Part shown: in pieces, positions 11,843 through 22,700 of the stretch
Position numbering within the stretch: position 1 is the stretch's first letter
How the letters are laid out: each line of letters starts with the position of its first letter
Source of the DNA: Coriolopsis trogii
Taxonomy: Eukaryota; Basidiomycota; Agaricomycetes; Polyporales; Polyporaceae
Length of the DNA: 64,000 bases
Assembly (NCBI GenBank): GCA_020543525.1
Contig: JAHYIO010000033.1
Span: forward strand, 1,364,001-1,428,000
Reading direction: 5' to 3'
The notes under the pieces: generated by a model
The model's input: the letters and a program-made list of their open reading frames with translations, nothing else
Told to the model about the DNA's origin: nothing
The model's database searches: none
Translations under genes and position numbers: made by a program

Positions 11843-12083
11843 GCTGCCCCGACTCGGACTGTTGGCTCACCCTCTACCCGTGCAAACCGCAACCAAGTGT
11901 GTCTCGTCTCTATTTCAAGGCTCTTTTGCAACCACCTGTAACTGATCTAATCCGACTCTCCAGAACCAGCAGTCAACGCAGTCGATTTACAAGCCGACAC
12001 CGACGGCGTCGACGATGACCGCGTCGTCACCGTTTGCGACCTTGAGCCAGTCGATGACGCCGAGCATCGCGAGCCACCCGCCG
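11843..12083 (+). repeat. Second partial copy of the LisH-protein tail
   Basis: This stretch repeats about 11159-11413 of the chimeric gene: the end of its fourth exon, the next intron, and the start of the tail (PTPTAS, then TLSQSMTPSIASHPP). It stops in the proline codons and runs into unrelated sequence. It lacks an open frame across the unit, so it is a non-coding duplicate. It shares the intron text CCTGTAACTGATCTAA with the first copy, which places the duplication after the chimera formed. Confidence 0.75.
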
Positions 12084-12477
12084 TGCAACAGTGATTTCGG
12101 GAGATCTTGGCTTGAGGCTGAGTTCACACATGACTTCGTTGTATAGTTCGAATTTGAGAAGCGCTGTCTGCTTTGGAATGGAATCCATCGAGTGGTCTAG
12201 GATGGTAGCTAGAGAGTAAGAATTCGGGTACAGGTGCACATCTTTTGGCATACTAGTAAAAAGTGAAGAAAGGATAGAGCCGGGTAGAGATACTCCGAGC
12301 GAATGATGTAAAATTTTGAAGTTCGACGTTGAGTTCGAGTGATGGACTGTTATGAATGTTGAATATGGCTGCAGACCAAGCTGTGGGTGAAGTTGTGAAG
12401 GAGGAAGTGTGAGGGAAAATGACTTGGGAGAGGACGTCGTCTCAGACCGGTAGAACCTCATGTACCGTTGCTTGACG

Positions 12478-15031
12478 TCAGTCCACCAACCATGGAAGTA
12501 CACTGGCATGCCTACACTTGTTCGTTAGCTTGGATTATAGGGAGGCTTGGACACGCATCGCACAATATGACTTACCTTGCTGGGGGACCTTCTTTGAGGG
12601 TCTCCAATAGATCGTTACACTTCTTGATGTACTTGGAGTCGGCGGCCCGTGGCATGCTCACAGACTCCGCTAGGATTCTCACACCATCAGTGAGCGCATT
12701 GAGTAACTCTGTGGTCACGAGAGTGTGCGGAATGGCAGAGTTGCGGAGAGTGGCGATAGACTTGATGGCCAAGTCAAGGCGCGACGAGTTGGGGCTGTCA
12801 CTTGGCAGTATCATGAAGTTTCGACAAAGTATCAACCATGTCGGAGATGTAAGGAAGCGGCTGAACGATTCGAGCACTTCTACACCAGTGGAGTGGATGA
12901 CAGTGTCGGAGGGCGACTGGTTCAAGCAGTACAGACACATGCGGAGGGCGTCAATGTAGTCCCTGAGGGTCTGCATATAGTAGGATCTGGGAGTCTCCGC
13001 GGCTTGGTCAGACCGGAACCAACGGACCAACGAGTTAGCCGGTCTACCACTATTGCGTCCAGTTGTGGTATGAATCCCGGAAGTCTTGCGGTCGTAGCTG
13101 TTCGTATCGGGACGGTCTATGAGGCCTCGGGATAAGACGAAGACATGCTTGGCAACGGACGAAACTGTCAGAGGATGGTGAGCATTCAGTACTCATTGGA
13201 GTCAAGACATTACGCCGGAAGTCACTACACGTACCAGATAAGACTTCTTCTGGCACCATCGGACGCGTCTTACATATTTCCTCGTCCAGTACCTTCCTGA
13301 CCAGACAATCCCAAGCCATCCGAGCTGGTGATTCTGACAGTAGGTGTTCGGATGGGTTGGGTGTAAGACACAGAAGGGCAAGAATACGGAAGACCTGGGC
13401 ACGATCGTGGTCGTCATCCTTGAATAGCAACCTGTCATAAGGCTGTTCTGGCGCCAATGGAAGCGTCACATTGTCGTCGCCCGGAAGGAGATTGGCAAGA
13501 TTCTTGGAGACGTAGTCGATAAAGTTGACTTTCCCAGGTTTGGGGTCCGTAGGCTGTCCCTGGTCCAAGTTGTGCGCGAGCGAGAACTGGAGAGCCGTGT
13601 AGAGAATATGACGATACTCGCGGAAAACAGGTTCGAGCCACTGTTTGGGTCCTGCCATTGTCCGTGAATCGGTGAGGGTGTCGCTGACGTTGTCGATGTA
13701 AGATTTGTAGAAATCAACGTCGGCACGATCAATGAGACACGTCTTCGCGGTGCTCACAAGATCTGCATCCATCGTGATCGTGAATGCCATGGTGATCATC
13801 TTATTGTCAAAGTCATGTGCTGGTTCTGTCGACGAGGAGTAGAGTTGCAACTCCTGGCCGCGCCAATTGCGAGGCTTGAGGACGGAGCCCATTTTCACGA
13901 CGGCTTCCGTGAAAGAGCTGCTCTCTAGGAAGTGCGACCACGCATCAACCTTGCGGCCCAAGCCTCCAAGGAAGTCTGCACCCCATGCGAAGGGTTTCTT
14001 GAGTTGTTCGACGACCCAGAAGAAGGCACGGGACTGAAGAGAGTAGTAGCAACAATCCTGGCAGAAGGCGGGTAGAAGAGTAGTGAGCGCAATGAAGGCA
14101 AGCAAGAGACAGACAACAGGTACGACGATCGCCGCTATGATGTCGTCCAAGTTGAAGAGGAGGATGGAAAGGGCGGCAAGGAAGACGACGAGCGATACTT
14201 GTAACAGGAAGGGGATAACGGCGATGATGACGTGAACTTTCCACCGGCGCAACTGGTGCCACCGATACTGGCGCCGGCGAGCAATAACACGCTCCTTCCC
14301 AAACAGATCAGCCGTGTACGCATTGAGCCACTGCTGACTCAGCAAGCCAGTGGACGCAGCAGCGAGGGCGAGAACCAAAGCAATGAATAGCAGGCTATTC
14401 AACCATACCACCCACGGCGGTGCGCCAGAGTGTCGCAGCACTAAAGAGGCGTCAAAGGGAGGTGATGTCGTGTTCATGAAGGATGAATTGACCGCAAAGC
14501 TGGCGATCTGGCTGGAAAGGTGTATGAGGACAGCGTTTTGGTTATCATTCTGGGACTTGAGCATGGGGTAGGTCTGGCTGAGGAACGTCGTGATGAACCC
14601 CGCGAACAGACTGGCCTGCGTCTTCCGTTAGATCATGGCACGGAATACCCCGTGTAATCGTACAAATGGTTGTACTCACGAAGGTAAGCAGTGCTGAAAT
14701 CTCCCGATTCCATTGCTTGATTGTCGCATCGCTGAAGCGTTCAACCACCTCCGCTGTCTTCTGCCAGGCTTTCTTCCTCTCTTTCTGGTCCAATTTGTTG
14801 CCAGCTTCCTCGAACGATTTTTTGAGGTCCTTCATGAGGTCCTACATGTAAGTAGACTTAGAAAATGATCAAGAGTCCACAACACTCATATGCTCACGTT
14901 CCGAGAGGGCAGCGTACGCTTATCCTCCTTCGCTTTTCCTGTTAACTGTTGGAGTGCATTGTCAACGCCTTATCACTGCACGTATATGATACATATCCTA
15001 CCTGATCGGGAGCTATGGGTCCAGACTCCAT
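12478..15031 (-). CDS. DUF6535 multi-pass membrane protein
   Basis: Six exons read from high to low coordinates give 747 aa: 15031-15002, 14945-14898, 14841-14680, 14615-13235, 13164-12576, 12511-12478. After a charged N-terminus comes QWNREISALLTFASLFAGFI, the usual opening of the basidiomycete DUF6535 domain. It has about four membrane segments: near LFAGFITTFLSQTY, VVWLNSLLFIALVLALAAAS, VIIAVIPFLLQVSLVVFLAA, and AAIVVPVVCLLLAFIALTTL. The long C-terminal part (about residues 250-747) is soluble and helical with no known domain. The family is large and uncharacterised in mushrooms. The phases of all junctions agree. The last exon is only 34 bp, so the true C-terminus is the least certain part. 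Confidence 0.8.
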
Positions 15032-16602
15032 GGTGACGGCACTGCGTATAGCGTCAATATTCAAGGATGCAACCGGGGAGGATATAGTCGACCTGCAAGG
15101 AGACAGAGGCATCATGAGCATGCTAGTCTCTAGTACTTATGTTCGATACGCCCGGGGTTGCGGAGGTTATTATTGGGTGATGTGGCCCATTGAAGACCAC
15201 ACTGCCCAGTTGTCGGGTTCCAATGCACAGAAAGCACGACCGCTCACCTTGCGTGTTGTAATTAATGCACAAGATCAACGGCGCTTCTCGATGGGTACTA
15301 GGGCTGGAGTGGTCCACTAGAATGTGTGCGCGAACGGCGGGGAGTCAGATAGAAAGCTGGCGTAGAGGACAGACCTTTTTATGTGCTGAGAACTCAAGTG
15401 CGACGCCCAACAAAGTTTAATGGTGCAATCGCTCAATATAAACACATTCAGTTAGTACGCATGAGGACCCGCGAGTGTGCACGGATAATAGGTTAGGCGG
15501 GTGACACGTTTGCCACGTACGGATGCTATAGGACGGTGAGCTACCTTGACTTACTTTGTCGACGGCGGATATATCATTAATCACGAGTCCCTTGTGTATT
15601 GACAGTGTCCATTCCATAGTCGCTGTCATAGCGAACCACATATAAGCTCTTGGACGTCAAGTCGTAGCAATATACTCATGAACCTTACCTTGACCGAAGG
15701 GGCTCCTGCCGTACATCACCTGCCCACTGTCAGCGAGGTCCAACGCGGCCCATGCTTTCTAGAGGCATTCTCGCTTCCGCGAATGCAAAGGGAGATGCCG
15801 GAGAATAGAAAGAAAGATGGCCATAGCAGTGACTGATTGCACTAGTGTACACGACTATCAGACAACGAGACAGAGGAGTATAGGGGGTAGAGAGGATAAA
15901 GGAAGAGGCGAATGTACGGGACGGACGACAGGGTGCGCGAGCGAAAACATTCACATTCAACGGAAAACAAGGCGCAACGGCGTACGGTAACGTAACAACA
16001 GCTTCGACAGCGGACACTGGGGACAGAGGGCGGACACGGTGATGGAGACAGGGAAGGTGGAACGGGAATCAGAGCAGCGGTAATCAGCCCGCAACAAGGA
16101 ATGCATGTGCGGATGTGTACGTACTCGGGCGGGATACTGGGCGCCGAAAGCGGGGTCGGGTTTGGTAGCGGGTGGGTTCTGAAGAGAACTACGTGGAATG
16201 TGGCGGATGGCGGATGAATAAGATATGGGATACATGTAGGCAAGCAAAAGGTCAAGGGGAGATGCGTGCATGCGACGAGGAGAGTGCATTGGAGAGGTCA
16301 CGTAGCAGCAGCAAAGGTGAGCTGAACGGACGCATCCGGGCAGAGAAGCAGCCGCCGCCTTTTGTAACACAAACGGACATCCGAGGGAGTGAGAAGGGCG
16401 ACGCCAATGCACGCGCGCTCAGCGAGGGCGAGGGCGAGGGTCGAAAACGGAGACGGAGACGAACATATGGTATGAGTCGCGCACGGCCAAAGACGCGCGC
16501 ACAGACGGGGTTGTATCCGCAAGTAGCCAGCAATCCTTCCAATCCAAATCTCAATGAGTAGAAAAAAACCGCCCAACACAACGACTCCGGCGCTTACACG
16601 CC
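15032..16602. other. Intergenic region
   Basis: It separates the DUF6535 gene promoter from the 3' end of the LisH gene. Open frames on both strands at 15730-16580 are short, Arg/Ser/Pro-rich and match nothing. Nothing else seen. Confidence 0.5.
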
Positions 16603-19266
16603 TCATGTCGCGCTCTCGGGGTCGAACCACGCAGCAAAGTCGCGCTCAAAGTTCAAACTCGAGTTCCCGTCAAACATCGTCGGATCAAAGTCGCCCAGGC
16701 CTCCTCCCAAGTCGAAGCTGAACGACGGGTCCAGGGAATCCGTCGGCGGCGGAGGTGGCGGCGGGTGGCTCGCCATGCTCGGCGTCGTCGACTGGCTCAA
16801 GATCGCAGACGGTGACGGCACGGTCATCGTCGACGCCGTCGGCGTCGGCGGCGCAGGCGTGTGTACCTGGCCCGGGCCGCCTGGGGGACCCTGTCCAGGC
16901 CCTGGCCCTTGCCCGCCGATCCCTGCCGCGGCGTTCTGCGGGGAGGCGTCGATGCGGCCGTTCGGTCCACTGCCGTCGTCTGGCTTTCCTGGCCCTCCCG
17001 GAGTCTTCGGGGCCATCGCGGGGGACGGTGGAGGCATCATAGCTGACATCGGCTTGTTCTGGCCCATCCGTGGTGGGCCTCCGGGCATGTTGCCAGGGCC
17101 CTGGTGGTCGGACGCGCTAGGGGACGGTACGCCCCCAGGGAGCATGCCTCCTAGATGTGGCGGCTTGTGGATCGACTGCATCGCCTGTCGGTACTGCAGA
17201 GTCAGACGAGATCAGTCACAAGCCGCCGCGAACGAGCGTAGAGCAAAGACGGGATTTACTGAGTTGAGGTTCGCGCCCGCCGGTGCGCCCATCATGCCTG
17301 GGTTCATGGGCGGGTTCATTGGACTCATTTGTGGAGTCGATATGCCGTGCCCAAGCATCGGGTTGTTCATTTGCATGGGCTGACCAGGGAACGGTCCCGA
17401 CATTCCGCGCGACATCATGGTGTTCTGCGGCATTGGATACATGGGCGGCCCCCCAGGCCCAGGCTGGGGTTGTGGGTATATGCCTGCCATCGGGGGCTGC
17501 GCCTCAGCATTTGCAGGTGATCTGCGCACGCGTTTGCGATCCGGCGGCGAAGAGTCGTTCCTCGGCAATTGCTCGGGCTAGCGAAGCGATGCGTCAGTTC
17601 AAGACGCTAATCTCGAATTTGATGTCTCATCTCTCGATGCTTCCTTACCTCTTGTCCAGGTGACGTACTGTTACGCTTATTCCCGCGTTGTTGTTGTTGC
17701 TGCTGCTGCTGTTGTTGCTGTTGTTGTTGCTGCTGCTGTTGTTGCTGCTGTTGCTGCTGTTGCTGTTGTTGCTGTTGCTGTTGCTGTTGTTGTTGTTGCT
17801 GCTGCTGCTGCTGTTGGTTTGGTCCTTGCGGTTGAAGTGGCTGGCCTTGCTGCTGAGGGTTCTGTTGCATTGGCGCATTGCGCATGCCACCTGGCGGCCC
17901 GAGGGGAGGACCTTGCTGGTTCTGAGGCATCGTACTGGGACCCGCCATGTTTGGCAGCTTCATGCTGTTCATTCTGCGGAAGTGGTTCACCAATGCATGC
18001 TGTTGGATAGCCACAACATCATGAGCTACATCATCACCATTGACAAATTCAACCCACGCACCTTCTCCTCCATAGTCATGTTCATCGGGTCCTTGTCGCC
18101 AATGTTCAAGTCCTGCTTCATCTTGGAGAGAACATGCGGGGGTATACGCGACATCTCCATCTCCAGCTGACCAGGCGGGATGGGAACCTGACGGTGCGCC
18201 ATGGACGGACTCTGCTGGATGAGCGAATTCTGGGCTGGTGAACCTGGATTGCTAGGCGATCGCCCGAGCTGCGAGTACGCAGGCTGAGGCGTCTGTTGTG
18301 CACCTTGTGGGCCGTTCGGCTGGAGCATCCCTGCTCGTGTCAGGGGCTGATTCGAGCCCATCACACTGTTCTGTTGTGACCCTCCTGCTGGGTTCGAAGG
18401 AGAATGCGCCATCGTCGGCGACTGGAAAGGCACGGACATCCCGCCGTTCATAGGACGCTGCTGAGGAACACCAGGTCGCTGGCCGGGGTGGACTTGACCC
18501 ATATTCTGCCCCTGGGGAGGCTGCACGCCCGCAGGCGGCCCGTTCGACGAAGCGGGGACGCCATTCGGCTGTGGTTGCATGTTACCGGGGAAAGGAACGA
18601 CGTGTTGAGTGCCGTTCGGGAGCTGGCCCGCTTGCTGGGGCGGTGGTGGACCGACACCATTCGGCTGAGGGCCGCCCGTTTGGTTTGGTGGACGGGTGCC
18701 GTTCGCAGCCACGTTGGGGAAGCGAGCTTGGGCTTGGGCATTTGCTTGTGCGCCTCTCTGTTTCTGCGTTGCACTTTGCATTTGCGCTTGATGCTAGTGG
18801 GGGAAGGAGGACGTCGTACCGACACTGGGAGAGTGATCGAGCAATAAGGACGCACCTGAGTGTACAATAGCGCATCGTCCGAGCCATGCCCATTACTCTT
18901 GGCGGTGAACAGCACCCAAAACACACTCCACCACCTGTGGTACGGTCCCCGGTCGGTCAGGGGACCTCTCGAGAAACGGGGACGATGTGAAGACTCACTC
19001 GAAGAGCAGACCCTGCTTAGCATTGATTGGTGGTTGTGATGTAGCAGGTATTGAGGCCTCGCGCATGAGCTCGCGGGCGGTGCTGGTGAAACCACGCTTC
19101 ATGCAGTAGTCGTAGATGTATATGTTGAACCTAGGACGAGGCTGTCAGCATTTACGACGGCACAGAAGGCACAGACAGACATTCTATCTCCATCCCATGA
19201 CATGGGAGGGTCGCCATGCGTGGATGGGGAGTTGTCGGCGGGGCCGTTTGTGCCATCGGCAGACAT
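16603..19266 (-). CDS. LisH-domain (Flo8/SOM1-like) transcriptional regulator
   Basis: Seven exons give 762 aa: 19266-19181, 19130-18999, 18934-18856, 18793-18062, 17999-17649, 17577-17260, 17193-16603. The N-terminus holds a LisH dimerisation motif (NIYIYDYCMKRGFTSTAREL, about residues 30-60), then PPINAKQGLLFEWWSVFWVL, the layout of Flo8/SSDP-type regulators. Flo8 proteins act in the nucleus downstream of cAMP signalling to control adhesion and development. The rest is low complexity: Asn/Gln/Pro/Gly-rich, with a 43-residue glutamine run at about 405-447, then a proline run and an acidic aromatic tail (DSLDPSFSFDL, DPTMF) that could activate transcription. All junctions agree in phase. The start MSADGTNG was chosen because it leads directly into the LisH exon. 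Its 3' end has been copied to 11.1-12.1 kb. Confidence 0.88.
17688..17816 (-). repeat. CAG/CAA repeat coding 43 glutamines
   Basis: On the minus strand 43 consecutive codons are CAG or CAA, mixed irregularly. The interruption by CAA should limit slippage. It lies within exon 5 of the LisH-domain gene and likely varies in length among strains. Confidence 0.95.
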
Positions 19267-19755
19267 GGCGAGGGTAGACGGGAGGGTCGGTTACTAAAGT
19301 GGCGTCTTGTTATGAGCAGAGAGCCAGAGCGCGAGCGCAGAAGCGACGGACCTTGCGCAGCAGCGATAGACGAAAGAGGCACGGAGAGAGTGGGGATGGG
19401 AGATTGGGCCGAGCGTCGGAGAGATCGAGCGGGGAGTGTGGGGGCTGCAGCGGGCGTCCTGAGTGCTGCGGGGCGGACAGCGAGGAGCGACGATGGAGGA
19501 GGAGGAGAGGACGTCGAGGACGGGATCTGGTACTGGGGGAGGCTGAGGGCGAGGGCAGAGGCAGAGGCCAAGCTCGCTCGATACACGCGACAGCGTCTGC
19601 CCGATGGGAATCGCGCACAAACAAAGCCAGCGTCGGCATCCACCGGCCACGCCCTCCGCTCTTCTCACAATTAGACATAACATATTATCAAGCTCTACGC
19701 TACTCACAACATACCCTACTATCATATCATCAGCACAAAAGGCCCAGTCACTGAG
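19267..19755. other. Intergenic region
   Basis: This is the space between the start of the LisH gene and the stop of the START-domain gene, both on the minus strand. It is purine-rich on the plus strand around 19300-19560. No gene seen. Confidence 0.5.
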
Positions 19756-22700
19756 TCAGTGTCGTCGCACAACCGCGACCTGGAAATCCCACCCGCCAAC
19801 AACATACTTGACCTCCAACAGCCGCTTGATCTCCCGCCAGCCCGCATGCACGTTCCCAATCTCCTTCTCGTCCGTCACCACGTAGATAAAGTCCGCCGGC
19901 GAGAGCAGCGACCGCAGCAGCGAGCCCACGAGGAACGCAATCAGCGCAACCACCACCAGCGTCGAGAGCGGATACCCTCCCGCTTGTGCGCGGACATCTC
20001 TCACTTGAGTTCCCGTCAGCACCGCTCCAGATCCGCCTCCGTCGCCCATCGCCTCTCCAGCCCCCTTCTGCGATCCGGGGGTCGATCGGCTCGTGCCTTC
20101 TATCCCCGCGCTTGATTGTGTGAGCAACGCACTCGAACGCCGCGACGGGCTGAACCTCAGCAGAGGATGTTGCGTGTACCCGTTCAAGAAGCGCATCAGT
20201 CCGCTCGCCGCGCTCTCAGGTCCGTGGCTCTCCGTCGCCGGCACCGCTGGTGTAGCCTGCTAAAGTGCAAATGAGCAAACGTCAATGTCGGCCTGTAACG
20301 CGAAAACAACAGGGAACACGTCATCCGTCGGATTTTCTTGACAGCGGGCGCTCGATGCGGCCATTGAGACAGTGCACAAAGCTTACCACCACTCCCCTTT
20401 GCAAGGTTCAGTGACGTTTTCCATGACTGGTGGACCCATCTAGCGTGCTACCCCCTGCATGGCTCTGTCATGACGGCCAATGTAGGCGGATTCCGAAATA
20501 AGCTCGCCACGACTTGTGCACAAGCTCGACCGCAGGTCCAGCCAAGACGAGGAGGGTCGCGTCCGAGGTGGCTGGCCTGAGGCCGCACCCCGACCGCGAC
20601 TCCCCTCTTCCGCATGACGACAAACGTTGCTACTGAACACTCACACTTTCGGGAGCGTCCTCCTTGGCGTCGGCCTGCACGACTACGCCCTCCTTCTCCG
20701 AAGCGTCTGGTGCATCAGAAGGCTCGGAGGAGTTCGAGGGCGCCTCCAGAAGGTGCTGGGCCACCGCAAGCGGGACTTGCAGCTCGGCAGGCAAATGCTC
20801 TTCAGCGGAGACCGACCTGTGTTTGAAAACATTCTGAGAATCAGCACACGCGCAGAACACCAACCCTGTGGACACCCAGGTACGCACCGTGCGAGTACAT
20901 CCAGCTTGGCCGCGCGCCCATCCAGTAGCTCGTCCCGTCCGAGCGCCGTGAGTGATTCCTTCTCGCTCATAACAGCCACGGCTGCCCCATTCACCGCCAC
21001 CGTCACTGTACTCTTCGTTCCCGCAGATGACGACGACGACGACGCTCCGCTCCCACTGGCAGTTGCCCTCGGTCGCACTCGGACGTCAACGATCGCCCGC
21101 CCGTCCTCGAGATCGATCAACCACTGGGGTTTGGGCGGCGCGCTCCTCGTCTCCCCTGTCAACGGGTCCACAATCGTAGTCATCTGGTACTGCGCGGTCG
21201 GGAGCGTAAACCGGAGCAAGTGGCGCGGTGGTCTGTCGGCGTTTAGCCCAGCCGAATGCAACGGAGACGCGGGCAGCGTGTACGCCGCACACACAACCGG
21301 CAGCACAAGTTCGTCATCCGTCGGTGTCTCACCCATCCCGCCATCCGAAGATGATGACGAACTGGGCAGAGCGAGCTGACTCTTCGTGCCCTTCTCGACG
21401 CGTGAGCGTAGCTGCACGTCGTAGCCGCCCGGGTAGAGTTTCGAATCCACAACAAGTTCCGACACCAGCAGATCCACTGGTAGTCGGACCTCTCCTCGAG
21501 TTGTGAATATCGTCGGCGAGCGCCCAACGTCGCGCGCCCGAGGAGAGCGCGAGCGCGCGGCCCGGATCCGACTTTCAGACGCGTTCGGCTCCAGATTCTC
21601 ACCAGACTGCTCAGGTCGCGACGAAGTGGAAGCCTCCGGTGTATGAGACGCGCTGTTGGTGATGATCCGACTCGGCCTCGGGGTGCGGTCGTCTTTGAGA
21701 GCTGGAGGGGACAGAGCGGTAGATCCGTTGAGAATCATGAGCGCGGAATAGACTCGGCTCGTAGGTTTGAACGTTGCCGTTAGGAATATGCGACTGGGAT
21801 CCCGCCGGCGCAGTGTCCACATCTGCTGGCTTCTCAGCTTGTCCTCCGGGGAGGGCGCGAGGATGTAACCAGCGCCTGGAAGGCGCATCAACGGAGACGG
21901 CGAGAAGGTCTTCATGTAGCTCTCCACGGCGAGGATCGACTTCGGAAGCATGCCGTTAATCATCGAATTGACCGCCGCAGGAATCGAGCCAGCGTAGTCC
22001 ACGGCGACGACCCGTGTGCATCGAGTGGAGGGAATCGCGTAATTCTCTGACGAATATGGATCGAGAGTCTCCAAGATCCACGCGTCGAGGAAAACGCGAC
22101 CAACGGGCAGAGAGTATGCGTTGTACTTGCTCGCCGCGAATTGGCCGACCGAACCTGGAGAGTAAGACGCGGAGACGCAGAAGATCGCAGAACGACTGTG
22201 GCTTTCGCTCGACAGCTGCTCAACATCCACTGTGTTCCGACGCGAGGCAGGGGCAGGGGCACTTCCGCGCGCAATCAACGTAGCGAGGTAGAAGCCACGG
22301 TCGCGGAACGGGAATCCACCCTTCATGACGGCAAAGGAGGTATGCGCGTCTGCGCCATATGCCTCGAGTATGCTCACGGAGTCGAAGCGTGTGTCCCACT
22401 GCTTCCTGCAGTCGTAGCTCGTGAGAGCACACGCGATCTCTTCCGCAGCGACCCCTTCGACGACCTTCTCGCCCTTATGCACAGGAATAACGGCCGAGAT
22501 CTCCGGAAAGACCTTGCGCTGCACCGGGACGTCTTTGTCGCTGACGACGATCCATCCATCTCCTCTAGGCTGTGCGTGGAGGTCCTGAACGAAGGCAAGA
22601 GCATCGAGCGCGTACTGCATTGGAGGCTTCGACGATGTTAGAGTGGCGTCTTCTCCAGCGGCCATAGCTGGAGAGATGGCAGCAACCGCCTGCTGGGTTG

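Noticed and set aside
12027..12509. Minus-strand open frame of 160 codons overlapping the stray LisH fragment
   Set aside because: It could be read as an extension of the DUF6535 gene, but the in-phase splice at 12511 gives a stop after 11 codons, and the text matches nothing.
15730..16580. Overlapping open frames on both strands
   Set aside because: None is longer than about 150 codons, composition is simple, and no conserved motif or intron chain is seen.
17688..17816. CRISPR-like or satellite array
   Set aside because: The repeats are three-base codons in an exon, without spacers.
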